Both the position numbers and the translations under genes were made by a program. Of a stretch of DNA of 64,000 nucleotides, positions 1 through 13,600 are shown one piece after another; within the stretch, counting starts at the first letter, position 1; every line of letters begins with the position of its first letter. The notes beneath the pieces are model-generated. The model was given only the letters and a program-made list of their open reading frames with translations, was not told the DNA's origin and made no database searches. Source of the stretch: Lytechinus variegatus (Eukaryota; Echinodermata; Echinoidea; Temnopleuroida; Toxopneustidae); NCBI RefSeq assembly GCF_018143015.1, contig NC_054743.1, positions 33,133,934-33,197,933 of the forward strand, written 5' to 3'.

Positions 1-401
1 GATGTCCCTCACTCACTATTACTTTCGTTTTTTATTGTTTGAATGATACAATATTTCATTTTTTACAGATTTGAAAATAAGGACTACTTGACTGAGAGAA
101 AAAGTATTACCCGGTACACAATGCTAATTCCACATGTTCAGGGGGAATTAATCATTGGCAATGAGAAAATTAGAATATTTCATATATTTAATGAAATACA
201 AAAGATGACATCATCAGTCTCCTCATTAGCATACCGACCAGAATGTGCATATACTGCAACTGTTTGTGAAATTTAGCAAAACTTTAAAATGTCATAATTT
301 TCTTATTTAACATCCGATATTGATGACATTTCCAGTGTTATTGTTATATTTTCCTATTTTTATTCAAATCAACTTTTAGTTGTGGTGGACTTGCCCTTTA
401 A
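1..401. mobile_element. TTAA-flanked palindromic element, family A (partial, left end outside)
   Basis: The right part matches the elements at 42728-43334 and 46275-46882: the CACTCACTATT segment, the ACATCCGAT-TTGATGA segment, and the end GGTGGACTTG-CCTTTAA. It ends in TTAA at 398-401. The open frame inside at 43-276 is shared with the other copies and is not a gene. Confidence 0.8.
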
Positions 402-403
402 AG

Positions 404-1020
404 CCAGATAAAGGGCATATTGTGGAAATTATGGCAATGTACATGTAAAGATTATCAGTATGATTATTTACATTATTTTTTGGTGTGCAAACTCTAAATT
501 ATTTCAAAACAAATAATGCTAATTTTCAACCAATATATTTCAAGTATTTTTTTTTGTGTGTGAAAAACTTGATAATATGGTTTCTGTTAACACAGTAAGT
601 CCTGTAGGAACTCGACACTGACAGGACAGCTTTCTGCTGCATAATGCCTAGCAGGTTTAACTAATTATATAGGAAACATTTTAAATGGCCAAGTTAATCA
701 TACTTACATGTGTTGGCTGATCTTTTTGACCTATATGTACATGTAAATCACTCTTGGACCTTGATTATAATCCTGCTAGAAATGATTTAGAAAAAAATTG
801 CCTTGGATTTTCTCCTCATACATGTAATTCAAAGTTTTTCAACCCAACATATATAAGAAACAATATATTCACACTACAGTACAAACTAAGTTTTTAGAAA
901 AGAAGGTATTGGTAGCAAATAAATATATTTATTAGGAAACTTCATACCATCACAAGGTTACACACTGTACATGTATATTGCTTGGATATTTGTAGAAATA
1001 AAAATGTGCAGTTAAAAATG
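404..1020. other. AT-rich spacer, nothing recognised
   Basis: No coding exon, RNA gene or clear repeat seen; it has several TACATGTA-type words that are common throughout the window. Confidence 0.6.
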
Positions 1021-1024
1021 TGTA

Positions 1025-1680
1025 ATGTCCTCTGAATGCCATCTGGCAATGTTCTATGTGGGTAGACCATGGAGGAAAATAATATTTACTAATAGATCAC
1101 AATTACATGCATTTTATGATGACTGCTCTTGTGAAAAAAAATATAGTCCCTCATTCACATTGGTCATGATACTGTTAGGGCCCATGGCAGCTATTTTGAA
1201 TTTCAAAATCCAGCATTTATGATCTATATGCCAAAAGAAATATCTCTTTGAAATTATGTTGCCAGACTATAAATTTCACTCGTACATCACTGTAGGCATT
1301 TTGTAGTCAAGCAGAGCTAAATTTGGTAAAAAATGATTTGCCCCACTCAAACTGTTCATAATATACATGTAGTTAGGGACGTAGAGTAGCCATTTGGAAT
1401 ATATAAAAATACAGCAAAAAACCCCTACATGAGATAAGTAATGATATATTTTATCATGTTTTCACACAGTTCTTCACTCAGAGATCACATTACAATATAC
1501 ATTTTAGTGCTCACTTTTGAGAAAATGTGTTTTTTTTTTGCCCATTCATATTGTACAATGTACATAATCGATTATACAGAGGTCAGTAGTGGCAATTTAG
1601 AATATCCAGAAAATTTAAAAAGGGTCCCCTTTTACATACATTTGCATACACAAAGGCAATATCAGTAATACCAATGGTGG
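1025..1680 (+). repeat. Degenerate ~200-bp tandem array (same family as 27040-28170)
   Basis: About three units, recognised by a repeated phrase: an ATTCA-CATTG stretch, a TGTTAGGG-like word, then GGCAGC/AGTAGCCATTTTGAAT. Copies lie near 1150-1215, 1355-1420 and 1545-1615. They are more decayed than the copies at 27-28 kb and lack the long inverted ends. Confidence 0.6.
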
Positions 1681-2715
1681 GTGCAACCTTCAGAGAAATT
1701 AAATTTTGAAATGTATTAGACTTATATAATTAATGATTTAAATCATTCAAATATATATATAACATCAAAAATCATATTACATTGAAATTCAAAATAAAAT
1801 CAAACAAAATTCAAATTATGTACAATATCTATACAAAATTCAAGATAAGTAAAATAAAGTCATTGAATATAGAAATATATATTGGTAATACTGTTTGAAA
1901 TGAAAAGAGAGACCACTATTCATTAATAACAACAAACAAGAGGGCTCATCATAATCATGAAACCCGATGCCCCAAGTGCCTCCAACAATCAACTTTTGCA
2001 CAGAGAGTAAAATAATGTGTATTAAATTACATAACTAGAAAATACATTTCAATATTGCCCACAGATAGTAATGTATAGATAACTAGAATTATTGCGAAAC
2101 AAGATTAATAAAAATATCATATTGATATTACAATATACCGGTACTACATAATTTTGAGACTACTCTTCTTGAGAAAGATAGATTACTGCTTCAAGGTCTT
2201 GTGAGCGAAGAGCTTGGTTTATGATATGGTTATATATTTTTTCTTAACCAGGTTTTAATACTCCAAAGTTTCAATATTTGGAAGGATTGCAAAAGCACAG
2301 ATTTATGCTGAAAATGGATGGGTTAAAGCTTATTTTGAAATCAAATACATCATAAATATATTGCATTTTTAAAAAAATAATTTCATGATTTACATAATCA
2401 TTCTAAATATATCAATAATCAATTACTTACAATTGATATTTCCATTTTCACTTCAAATGAGGGTGGATTACAAAACAAATGAATTAAATAGACCATTTTC
2501 AATGAATGTTCAGTAATCAGTCTAGTATTACAATGGTAATTACTAAATACATAAATACTGTTTTCAAATTTGGGAATAGCATATTGGTCTAACTGAATCC
2601 ATACCCCACTACTTAGTTAGAAATATTCACTTTCTTTTTCATCCTTGTGATGTGTTACATAACTTCCTTTGTAAAATTACCAATGATTAGAAATAAAAAC
2701 ACAAGCCATTAAATC
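1681..2715. other. AT-rich spacer, no gene
   Basis: Very AT-rich, with short TA and AT runs. I see no exon with splice sites and protein-like composition, and no clear element ends. Confidence 0.6.
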
Positions 2716-2717
2716 AG

Positions 2718-3052
2718 TATAACTCTCTTCTTGATTTTCGAAAACCTGGTCGCTCTGGTCTTCGCTCTTCTAAGACTTCTTCTCTCGATTTCTCTATTCC
2801 AAAAACCAGACGGTCATGGGGAGATCGTGCATTTGCATCAGCAGCTCCCCGTCTATGGAACAATCTTCCAACTAAACTAAAAGACTGTAGATCAGTAGAA
2901 CATTTCAAGGCCAGTTTAAAAACTTATCTAATGGCCAAATTGTAAGTTGTACCAGTAGTGAGTTAAGTTTATTGTAAGCGCCTTGAGCACCCCTAATAGG
3001 GTGGATATGTTTGCGCATTATAAATGTCTTATTATTATTATTATTATTATAA
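2718..3052 (+). mobile_element. 3' end of a non-LTR retrotransposon (CR1/L2-like LINE fragment)
   Basis: Plus-strand translation gives DRAFASAAPRLWNNLPTKLK and VEHFKASLKTYLMAKL followed by a stop. This is the typical tail of LINE reverse transcriptases ('R.F..AAP.LWN.LP...' and 'F...LKT.L'). The untranslated tail AAGCGCCTTGAGCACCC... leads into an (ATT)n run at 3029-3050, the usual 3' end of this class. The 5' part is missing. Confidence 0.8.
3029..3050 (+). repeat. (ATT)n microsatellite at a LINE 3' end
   Basis: About seven ATT units directly after the LINE tail. Confidence 0.85.
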
Positions 3053-3176
3053 CTTGGAATACATCAATGATGCAACATGATTTTTGTAGCAAGATATTGA
3101 TGAAGTTTCACCTTGAAATTTATGCATATCATCTATTTAGGCAGTCAATGAATTTGAAAAGTATGAATGCTTGCTA

Positions 3177-3182
3177 TTTATT
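3177..3182 (-). terminator. Candidate poly(A) signal for HELB
   Basis: AATAAA on the minus strand (TTTATT on the plus), about 270 nt past the HELB stop. It is the first canonical hexamer I noticed downstream. AT-rich DNA makes chance hits common. Confidence 0.35.
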
Positions 3183-3452
3183 GCACAATGTAAACTACAG
3201 CAGTGTTTACTCTACATTACAGGCACACCCAATTCATGATTTGTCTATATACAAAGTACACTACACACCAATCCTTGGTGTCATGATCACCCTTATTCAC
3301 ATATACACCATCCAGAAAAGCTGGATATGCCAAGTATTCAGTTTTCTATGCCTTTATCTCCCTGACTTTGGGATTTACTACTATATAGGACATCTGATAA
3401 GGTCTTGTGTTGCATGTAAGCATAAGCAAGTATTCCGATGCTTATTTAGAAA

Positions 3453-4615
3453 TTAAAGTATCTGCAAACTTGGATGTTGAAAGAGGAATTGTGACAGTTC
3501 CTCATCTTCATCATCACCAAAACCACCACTTGTTCCTAGGCAAGGACTTGTACCACTGGAAGAGAACACTGTTTCATCTGATGAGCAGGATAAAAGAGTG
3601 TCATCACTCTCATCACTACCTTCATCATCAGCATCTTCATGGCATTCTTCCAGTCTGTTCAGCGGTGGATGGAGCTGAGGGGCACATGGTGGCTGCAAGA
3701 GAAATTGGGATAATTCTAGATCTTCACTATCTTCAAATGGACATTCTTCCTTCCATCCAGTTGACTTTCCATTCTGGGATGATTGGTCTTCGCTGTCTTG
3801 ACTGTAGAGCCGCCTTACAAAACGGAATCGCCCTCTATATAGACCTGGAACACAGATTTGGACCTCTTGGCTGCTTTCTGATGATTGTTGCACAGACTGA
3901 ATCTTGGTAGAACACGTCTGCATTTCATTAATCTCTGAAATAATTTGAGATTTCTCCTTACCCTGTGGATATTTAGAGGAAAAAGGTTTCAGAACATTTC
4001 TAGATGTAGAAGACAGACTTCTCAAGGGTGATCTCGAGCAACTATTCAGCCTTTTAGGAGACTCTCTGACATCCACTGCCCTCCTTGGGCAAATGGATGT
4101 ATCATTGTAGCTCAATCTGTCATACCTGGAAGATGATACTGTTGATACCTTTTCATCAGTAGCTAATCTCTTCACTTTGCTGCCTGTAGCCGCACTTTGA
4201 ACATCTTCCTTTAGGGTGTCACTTAAACGCTTCAAGTGGCTGCGGGATGTGGAGTGGGACTTTTTCTCATCACCATCTGTACTGCACCTGGATGGAACAA
4301 CAAAAGTTTGTTCCCTGGGAAGAACAGAAGTGAAAGGCATCTCTCTTTCATCCTTTCCTGGCGATGTCTCTTTTGCTCTTGCCTGTTCTCTACCATTCTC
4401 AATGGATGTTGGATCCTTCTTCAGCTGCATCTGCCCCCCGGCTACAGCAGACTCTGAACTCATTGCAAGAGATGATCCCCTTGCACAAAACTTCTTGGGT
4501 TCTCCTGAATCCACTGGCACAGTACCATTGTGGATGGACGACACCTGTTGGTTGACCGTAGAAGCAACAGCTCTGACTTTACGCTTCCTCGACAGTCTGT
4601 CTCTGTTGGGTTTGG
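3453..4615 (-). CDS. HELB: HELB exon N: terminal exon with twin acidic motifs
   Basis: 1,163 nt, entering in phase 1 after aacag and ending at TAA. About 387 residues rich in S, K, R and E; early SRKRKVRAV is a candidate nuclear localisation signal. Near the end, EDLELSQFLLQPPCAPQL and, at the very C-terminus, EDEELSQFLFQHPSLQIL repeat the same acidic-hydrophobic peptide about 65 residues apart. The overlapping plus-strand frames in this stretch look like shadows. Confidence 0.82.
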
Positions 4616-7600
4616 CTGTTAATAAAGAAGGACAAAAGAAAAAAAAATACATAAGAATCCTGAATAGTACAGAAATGAAAATATGAGAGTGGGCAACATC
4701 TATCTGTATTGCTCAGTGGTTCTGCTCTTCACTTCATATTATTCTTCTTGAGGATATCATCAAAGAGTAGCTTGATTCATTTATGACTTATATGTGTTCA
4801 CTCTGAAATCCATCTTAACATAATAATAAGACCTCATTATTGTAATGACATCAATCACAGAAATTATACTGAATTATCTAAACCAAGTCCGCCAGAAATA
4901 ATCAAGCCAAAAGATAAATGCTGACAATCAAGTGTGAAAATGAAATATCAACCATTCATATAAAAATCATTCATATATAACATTGAATAATCATCCTTAC
5001 CTCTGACTTCTGGCTGAACATCTTCTGTTGCTACTGGTGTAGGAAGATCCACTGCCTTGGATTGATCACTCAGAGGGACAGGTCCTGATGAATTGTAAGC
5101 AGATGAGGCTTCTGCTACAGGGTTGCATGCAGGCAATGTTCTTGAGGATGAGATGTATGCATGTGAGGACCTTAGTGGTTGGTGTCCAGGTGAGGACCTT
5201 ACTGACTGGCTACGGCCATTAGAAGTTCCTGGTGGTGGTTGGTGTCCAGGTGAGGGCCTTACCAATGGGCTACATGCACCTATATTAGATGTTATTGGTG
5301 GTGGATGGAATCCAGATGAGGTCCTGACTGACTGGTTACATCCATTAGAGGTTCCTGGTGGAGGTGGATGTGTAGTTTGGCATCCAGGTGAGGGCCTTAC
5401 TGATGGGCTACATCCAATAGAGTTTCCTGCAGGTGGTTGGTATCCAGATGAGGGCCTTACTGATGGGCTACATCTAGAGTTTCCTGCAGGTGGTTGGTAT
5501 CCAGATGAGGGCCTTACTGATGGGCTTCCTCTATTAGATGTTCCTGGTAGTGGTTGGTATTCAGATGAGGGCCTTACTGATGGGCTACATCCAATAGAGT
5601 TTCCTGCAGGTGATTGGTATTCAGATGAGGTCCTTACTGATGGGCTACATCCAATAGAGTTTCCAGCAGGTTGTTGGTATCCAGATGAAGGCCTTACTGA
5701 TGGGCTTCCTCTATTAGATGTTCCTGCAGGTGGTTGGTATTCAGATGAGGGCCTTACTGATGGGCTACCTCTACTAGATGTTCCTGGTAGTGGTTGGTAT
5801 CCAGATGAGGGCCTTACTGATGGGCTACCTCTACTAGATGTTCCTGGTAGTGGTTGGTATCCAGATGAGGGCCTTACTGATGGGCTACCTCTATTAGATG
5901 TTCCTGCAGGTGGTTGGTATCCAGATGAGGGCCTTACTGATGGGCTGCATCCAATAGAGTTTCCTGCAGGTGGTTGGTATCCAGATGAGGGCTTTACTGA
6001 TGGGCTACCTCTACTAGATGTTCCTGGTGGTGGTTGGTATCCAGATGAGGACCTTACTGATGGGCTTTCTCTATTAGATGTTCCTGGTAGTGGTTGGTAT
6101 CCAGATGAGGGCCTTACTGATGGGCTTTCTCTATTAGATGTTCCTGGTAGTGGTTGGTATCCAGATGAGGGCCTTACTGATGGGCTACCTCTATTAGATG
6201 TTCCTGCAGGTGGTTGGTATCCAGATGTGGGCCTTACTGATGGGCTACATCTAGAGTTTCCTGCAGGTGGTTGGTATCCAGATGAGGGCCTTACTGATGG
6301 GCTTTCTCTATTAGATGTTCCTGGTAGTGGTTGGTATCCAGGTGAGGGCCTTACTGATGGGCTACCTCTATTAGATGTTCCTGCAGGTGGTTGGTATCCA
6401 GATGAGGGCCTTACTGATGGGCTGCATCCAATAGAGTTTCCTGCAGGTGGTTGGTATCCAGATGAGGGCCTTACTGATGGGCTACCTCTATTAGAGGTTC
6501 CTGTTAGTGCTATGGAGGGGTTACTTCTATTAGAGGTCACTGGTCGTGCTTTGTGTGTAGATGACAGACCTTCTGATGGGCTTCTATTAGAGGTTCCTTT
6601 TGGGGCTGTGTTTGCAGTTGAGGGACCTACTGATGGGCTACCTCTGGAGTTTCCTGGGATTGGTTGGTATCCAGATGAGGGCCTTACTGATTGGCTATGT
6701 CCATTAGAGGTTCCTGTTAGTGCTATAGAAGGATTACTTCTATTAGAGTTCACTGGTCGTGCTTTCTGTGTAGATGACGGACCTTCTAATGGGCTTCTAT
6801 TAGAGGTTCCTGGTGGGGCTGTGCTTGCAGTTGAGGGACCTACTGATGGGCTACCTCTGGAGTTTCCTGGTAGTGGTTGGTATCCAGATGAGGACCTTAC
6901 TGATGGGCTTTCTCTATTAGATGTTCCTGGTAGTGGTTGGTATCCAGATGAGGACCTTACTGATGGGCTTTCTCTATTAGATGTTCCTGGTAGTGGTTGG
7001 TATCCAGATAAGGGCCTTACTGTTGGGCTACCTCTATTAGATGTTCCTGGTAGTGGTTGGTATCCAGATGAGGACCTTACTGATGGGCTTTCTCTATTAG
7101 ATGTTCCTGGTAGTGGTTGGTATCCAGATGAGGGTCTTACTGATGGGCTACCTCTATTAGGTGTTCCTGGTAGTGGTTGGTATCCAGATGAGGGCCTTAC
7201 TGATGGGCTTTCTCTATTAGATGTTCCTGGTAGTGGTTGGTATCCATGTGAGGGCTTTTCTGATGGGCTCCATCCATTAGAGGTTCCTGTTGGTGCTATG
7301 GATGGGTTACTTTTATTAGCGGTCACTGGTCGTGCTTTGTGTGTAGATGATGTGTTTGTAGTGGAGGGACCTACTGATGGGCTACCTCTGGAGTTTCCTG
7401 ATAGTTGATTGCAAGCAGGCGTGGCTCGTGCTGATGGACCACATCCATTTACGGGGCCCACTAACGACATGCACCCAAGTGAAGATGACTCGCATCCAGA
7501 TTCAAGAACCGCACTTGAGGTTGATGGGCCATTGGACCTTGAAAATGACTCACATTCAGAGACTGGAACTGCTCTTGAGGTTGCTGGAACATTGGATCTT

Positions 7601-10600
7601 GAAAATGACTCGCATCCTGAGACTGGAAGTGCTCTTGAGAATGATGGGCCATTGGGTATTGAAGATGACTCGCATCCCGAAACTAGAACCGCTTTTGAGG
7701 TTGATGGGCCATTGGATCTTGAAGATGACTCACATCCAGAGACTGGAACTGCTCTCGAGGTTGGATGGCCATTGGATATAAGACTGTTGGCAAGCTCTTC
7801 ACACATTCTCCACTGGTTCGGTTGGTGCTGACCAGATGCAGGAGTAGATGGATTTGAACCCGCTGGTAGGTGTAAAGGTGATCTCCTCACAGACCATTCT
7901 TGTGCCAGACTCTTCAGGCACGGGCTTGATGCCGAAACTCCTAAAAAAAAAACAAATAAAATGGGGGAAAAATAATTAGTGCTAATTTAAAACAGACTTG
8001 GCCTTTAAGAAATATATGAAAAAAAAAAAATTATAATATCATTATTTTTCAAACTAACTACCGTATATTATTACTAATCTGTTCATGATAGTTTGAAAAT
8101 GAAATGCTCCCAAATGTGTAAAGATAATAAATTGCTATGTATTCAGTACTGGATCACATGCTGATCATCTCTCAGTACTACTATTAGCTACAGTGAATGG
8201 CAATTTTTCAGAGATTTATAGTAAATATACTGGTTCAGTCTACAAGGATTCATTAATTACCTGTGTTAGACCCGGAGAAGTTGTTTGGTGCTTGTCTCTC
8301 TGGTGTTCTTGGATCCGCCTGTCCAGGATAATTACACCTTGAGAACTGTAGGATATAAAAAGAAATTTTAACATATTGAAAATTAATAAATACATAACAC
8401 AAAAAGAACCCTTTAAAAAAATGATATAATGTTGGTAGAATATACAATGTACTATAGAGAGAGTTCAAAGGAACAAGTTCACTTAAATAAATTAGTGAAA
8501 ACATCATGGTTTTATAACAAGGTATTCTCTTAGGGGTAAACAAACATTCAGAATATGCAATTATTGACAAAACATCTGCTGCTTTTGAAAATGTGATAAT
8601 GATAATAATATAGGTATATTGACCCAGAGAAGCCACTTCAGTTCTGAAAACCATTCTCCCAATGGGCCCTGCTATTATTATTGTAAAGCCTAATTGCTCA
8701 ATAGAAATAGAATACGAAATCAGGGGAGCATTTCATGAAGGTACTTGAAGGATAAATGTACAACAAGTACTGTTTTATCTGACAGTTACCATAGTGGCAG
8801 TGCTTCTCATTCAATTGAAATCAAGGAAAGTTGTCAGATCTGACTACTTGTCAGACGAAAATATTGATAAAATGATATCCTGGAGCTACACATCATGACA
8901 TAAACTTTTCTGATTTACAAGTGTATTCAATTCATCAGAAACACGCAAATTGAGGGGAAAATAATCAGTGCTTTGTTACATTGGTGAAACAATCATCGCT
9001 TACTGATTTCCATCAATTACGGTAACTCATTGGTTCTAAAGGGGCTATGAAATAATGTACATGGAGTACATACCTGGGGTTCAGCAAGGTTTTCTTTTAG
9101 GAACCTTGCTAGACTTGTGAATCTTTCTCTAGGATCCTTCTTGATGACTGTGCCTAGGCGGGATGGTGTCCCGATGATGATGCATCCTTTGCGCCCTCTT
9201 GTGATGGCAGTGTAGAGGTGCTGCCGGTTCTCGTAAGGAGAGCTCGGACTGAGGACGTAGACAATGTGGTCTGTCTCAGATCCCTGAGTTATAAAAGAAA
9301 AAACAAGAGTAGGGGAAGGCGGGGTAAGTTGTGACACTTTTTGCTTTTTGCATTTTTGAATTGATATGACAAATAATCTTGTAGAAATAAGTACCTTGCC
9401 TTAAAATTTAATTCTTGGGAAATATTTTTTACCTATATATAACTTTCTACCCCCACAATTAAAGTCACTGTGACCTTTGAAAAAAAAACAATGTCAAATG
9501 GAACAACTTGCCCCTCATTTGTCAGGGTAAGTTGAGCCACAAAAACTATGTACAAGATGTATGGGGGAAAAACCAGCATGTAAATTGTTTTGATTTAAAG
9601 TCTTTCACTTGCTAATTCTCTATAAATACTAACATGCTCTAAACGTAAAAGAACTGTCATGTGAATTTGCTCCTTTCTGCCTGCATATCGATGGATTTTT
9701 AAGGGTTTTTTTTAATATACATGTACATTACCATAAGATTACAATGGCCTAGTGTAAAGCTGTGTTGGCTGGCTCAACTTACCCAAGTCAGAACTTAATG
9801 CGATATTTTCACATCCACACATTTCATATGCATCCATCATGTAAAAGACAAGAATAAGGATCCATAACTGGACTAACAATGTTGTTCTTAAGTCTTTATT
9901 ATATTTAAAGACGTGTGGTTAAAAAGCCCCTATCTATTTCACACCATTCTTTACTTTTTGGCTGAAATTTGTATTTTCCTCTAAAAAAGTACTTTCTGTT
10001 TCAAAGTTGACTCAACTTGCCCCTATACTTATTGAGAGTAATCTCCGAGGAACCATTTCATAAGATTTTTCTGGACTAACATTGTCTTTGAAATGATGCT
10101 TGTATTGATGAGATATTGACATCGAAAAAAAAATGAGAGTATTGTTATTTTTCAAAAGAAATCTCTGTAAAGATGTGCTAGCGTATAGTGCAAGCGCATT
10201 TGAACTCAATAAATTGATGCAATCCCGCTCCTTTGCCACACCTCCTGACGATATGGATTTTCATTGGTTGACTGAGATGAAAGTGCTTGTTTCTCATTGG
10301 GTATTGCTTCAAAAGTAGGTATGCACAGAGATAAAATGGTTCTCAGAATACTAATTTGGAGAGTATTTTAAGGGTATTTTATGTCACTGATTTTATCGGA
10401 GATAAAATATTTTCTTTTATCTGAGATAAAATGGATCTCAGAATCCCACCCCAGGAATTTACTTCACACATAACACTTTGTGAAACATGAGCATTCATAA
10501 TACACAAAAATGCAAATATGGAAGCAACCACTTGTGATGATAGGATTGATCTGATTAAAGAAGAAAAAAAAAACTCCAAACAGAACATATGTATTGCATT

Positions 10601-13600
10601 CATGGCCTCAAACCTGGATTCGCAGACAGTATTAATAAGTACAAGGTTGAGGAAAAATATTAAGCAAACTCGAGGAGCATTTCATGAGGTTTATTGCCAG
10701 TTTTTGCCACACCCAATTTTTTTTAAATATTAGCTTGAGTGTTTGATATGCATTTTAACATATATTTGCTACACATGAAAAATTTGCAATTCCCTACAAA
10801 ATAATCACATCACTCTACTCACAGCTAACTTACTAGCTGAAAGGGGAATTCAACCCAAATGAAAACTTGTTTTTTATGAGGAAAATAAAAATCAGACATG
10901 CTGATAGGTGAAAGTTTGAACAATATTGGACTAACTAGAAAGTTATGAATTGTTAAAAGTTTTAAATATTGGTAGTCACTATACCCATGGAGACTTCATA
11001 TTGGCCGCATATGGGATGTCATAGTGATGTAAGGCAAGGACTACTCTTGCATGTACTCCAATACATATGGCTAAAATAAATTTTTCCCAACATTTTTATT
11101 TCAAATTATATTTTCTTTCATGAAGACATAAAACAATATACTACCTGGGTTATATTTAGATTACTGCCCCTGGGGAATGGGTACCTTGAAGAAAACCACA
11201 AATCCCTGATGATAAAGTACATGGCCTATGGGAAAGTTGTCCTTGCCCCTCGTCATAATTTACTTACCCAGTTGCCAATTTGAAATCTACATAGTATTAT
11301 TAGTGATCTCTACTTTAAAGTAGCTATAACTTTCTTATTGCTTGTCTGAATTCTTTCAAACTTTCACCATTCTGTTTAATGTATTTTTCCCCTTCCCAAC
11401 ACATTTTATGGCTAAGGCTGGATTCCCCTTTAAATTACTCAAATAAATACCGAACACTTGTTTACACAATGCCCTGTCAATGATAACAAAACTATTCTAA
11501 TCCACAAGAAACATAAAAAAAGAGAGAGATATCAAATTCGACCTAACCAAAGAACCTTTCTCTCACGAAAGTAGGACTCATAATTTACAAAGAATAAAAA
11601 CCACACTTTCTTGGTATATTCATGCTAACCCCAGCATGGGGTCTTTGATTCTTCTTCTATTCATCAACTTCCTGTGTTTTCTATTTAATGAGTGTGTACT
11701 TGGTGAAGAGGATGGGTGCATAGATATTTTTCCTATGCATTGACTTTCTAAGTACAAAATATTCAATGAGGGTGTATTGATTTATTCCGCTATTCATTAA
11801 CCTCCTGTGTTTTCTATTTAATGAGTGTGTAATGGGTGAAGAGGATGGGTGCATAGATACCCTGTATTTTTTTTCTATGCATTAGTAGACAAGTACAATG
11901 AGGGCGTATTGATTTTTTTTCTTCTATTCATTAACTTCCTGTGTTTTCTGTGTACTTGGTGAAGAGGATGGGTGGATGTATTTTTGCACGCATTAACTTC
12001 TGGGAGTACACAATGTTCAATATGGGTGTATTGATTTTATTCTTTCTTCCATTCAAATAAACTCTGTGTTTCTATTCAATAGGGGTGGGTTGAATGGGTT
12101 GGGAATTTTAATAGATGTTTTCTATACATTGACTTCTTGAGTTCAACTAGGATGTATTGATTTTATTTTCCTTTTCACTCGAACTTCCTGGTTTTCTATT
12201 CAATGCGAGCCTTTCAAATATATATTTTTCCCTTTTCACTGATCTCCTGGGATTAAAGATGAGGGTACCTCCCATTTTTTTTATACTAAAAATGAAGGTA
12301 CTTGTATGTGCATTTAGAATAACATGCGAAAGGGCTACGTAATTGATGAAAATGAGATGGAAGAGGAATTAACACCAATAATGGAAAATAAAAACATTGT
12401 ATTTCCAAGGAGTAGACAAATTTGTGGAACTAAAAAAGGGAATTTAGAACATAGAAACATGACCCCCCCCCCTCTCCTGAGTTTGTAGTATAAAATCTAT
12501 GATCAGAGTATCTTCTAAGAACTCTCCATTTTTGTTGGCTGCCGAGTGCTGAGTATTTTTACTATTTGCTAAAAATATGTAAATTTTTGTAAACTTTCAT
12601 TTAATGGATGCACATTAGTACTAAAGAGTATGGAATATTAATATTTCAGCATTATAATAATGCGAATGCTATACCTCTAAACCAATGGATATTGATGAAA
12701 CTTTACTTTACTTTAAAGTATGGACGATCAATATTTTTATTTTTAATAAAAATCATTAAGGGTCCAATTTCAATCTTGTCCAGACGTGCCATCCTGAACA
12801 AGAACATTTCAATATTTTAAAATATGAAAATCAGTATTTCGGTGAGAAAATTAGTATTTTTAAAGAAATATCACAGCGAGGCACGATAGCTAAGTCGGTA
12901 GAGCGGGGGATTCGTATTCTGGTAATCCGGCACATGGTGCGTTTAGTGCCCTTTGGTAAGGCATTAATCCTCATTGCCAGAACCTTTAAGCCGTCGGTCC
13001 TCCAGTTGCTTGCTTACAAGCATCCATGCTTTCTTAGCAATCAGTTAAAAAATCACCACCACAGGACAACACATAAAACTGAAACTTTATATATCAATAT
13101 TTGTAAGTTTTCTCATTTTTCACATTTTTCAATACTAAATACTGAAAATTCTGTACTAGTTGGGTAGCTCTGAGTGTCTTGCTTGAAAATTTGGCCGAGC
13201 TTGGACTTGTTGGCTCATTTGACAGACTGGGGAAACCCAGCCTATGTAAGAACATCATCTCTGAGGATCACTGCAAATGAACTTACCTGGTAGGTGTTGA
13301 TTGTCCGAGCCCAAGCATACTCTATCTTAAAATTCCGTATCAGATCTCTCAAGTTGACCTCAAACACCTTTCCTTCTTCTTCGTCCAGTGACTGGAGAGT
13401 AACAATATCCCTCTTCTTGTTCTGTTCCACCTCCACCCTCCACTGACAATAACAAAAATATTTTTATTTGGTTTCAGGCTTTGAAATCTCTTGTCAAGAT
13501 AAAGCATTATCAAAATTTTTCTTAAAAAAACAACAGCACAACAAACTTTGATCGTTTCTTACTGAGGAGTTATAGAAAAGAGAAAGCTTTATGGGATGAG

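Noticed and set aside
4216..4686. Plus-strand frames over the terminal HELB exon
   Set aside because: Shadows of the minus-strand exon, which has a matching acceptor, phase and stop.
5123..7408. 761-residue plus-strand open frame opposite the HELB repeat exon
   Set aside because: It is the mirror of the 60-bp array: a period divisible by three with no stop on the opposite strand stays open automatically. It has no splice context or family motif, while the minus strand joins the helicase in phase.
7377..7831. Plus-strand frames opposite the second HELB array
   Set aside because: Artefacts of the 60-bp units; no independent coding evidence.
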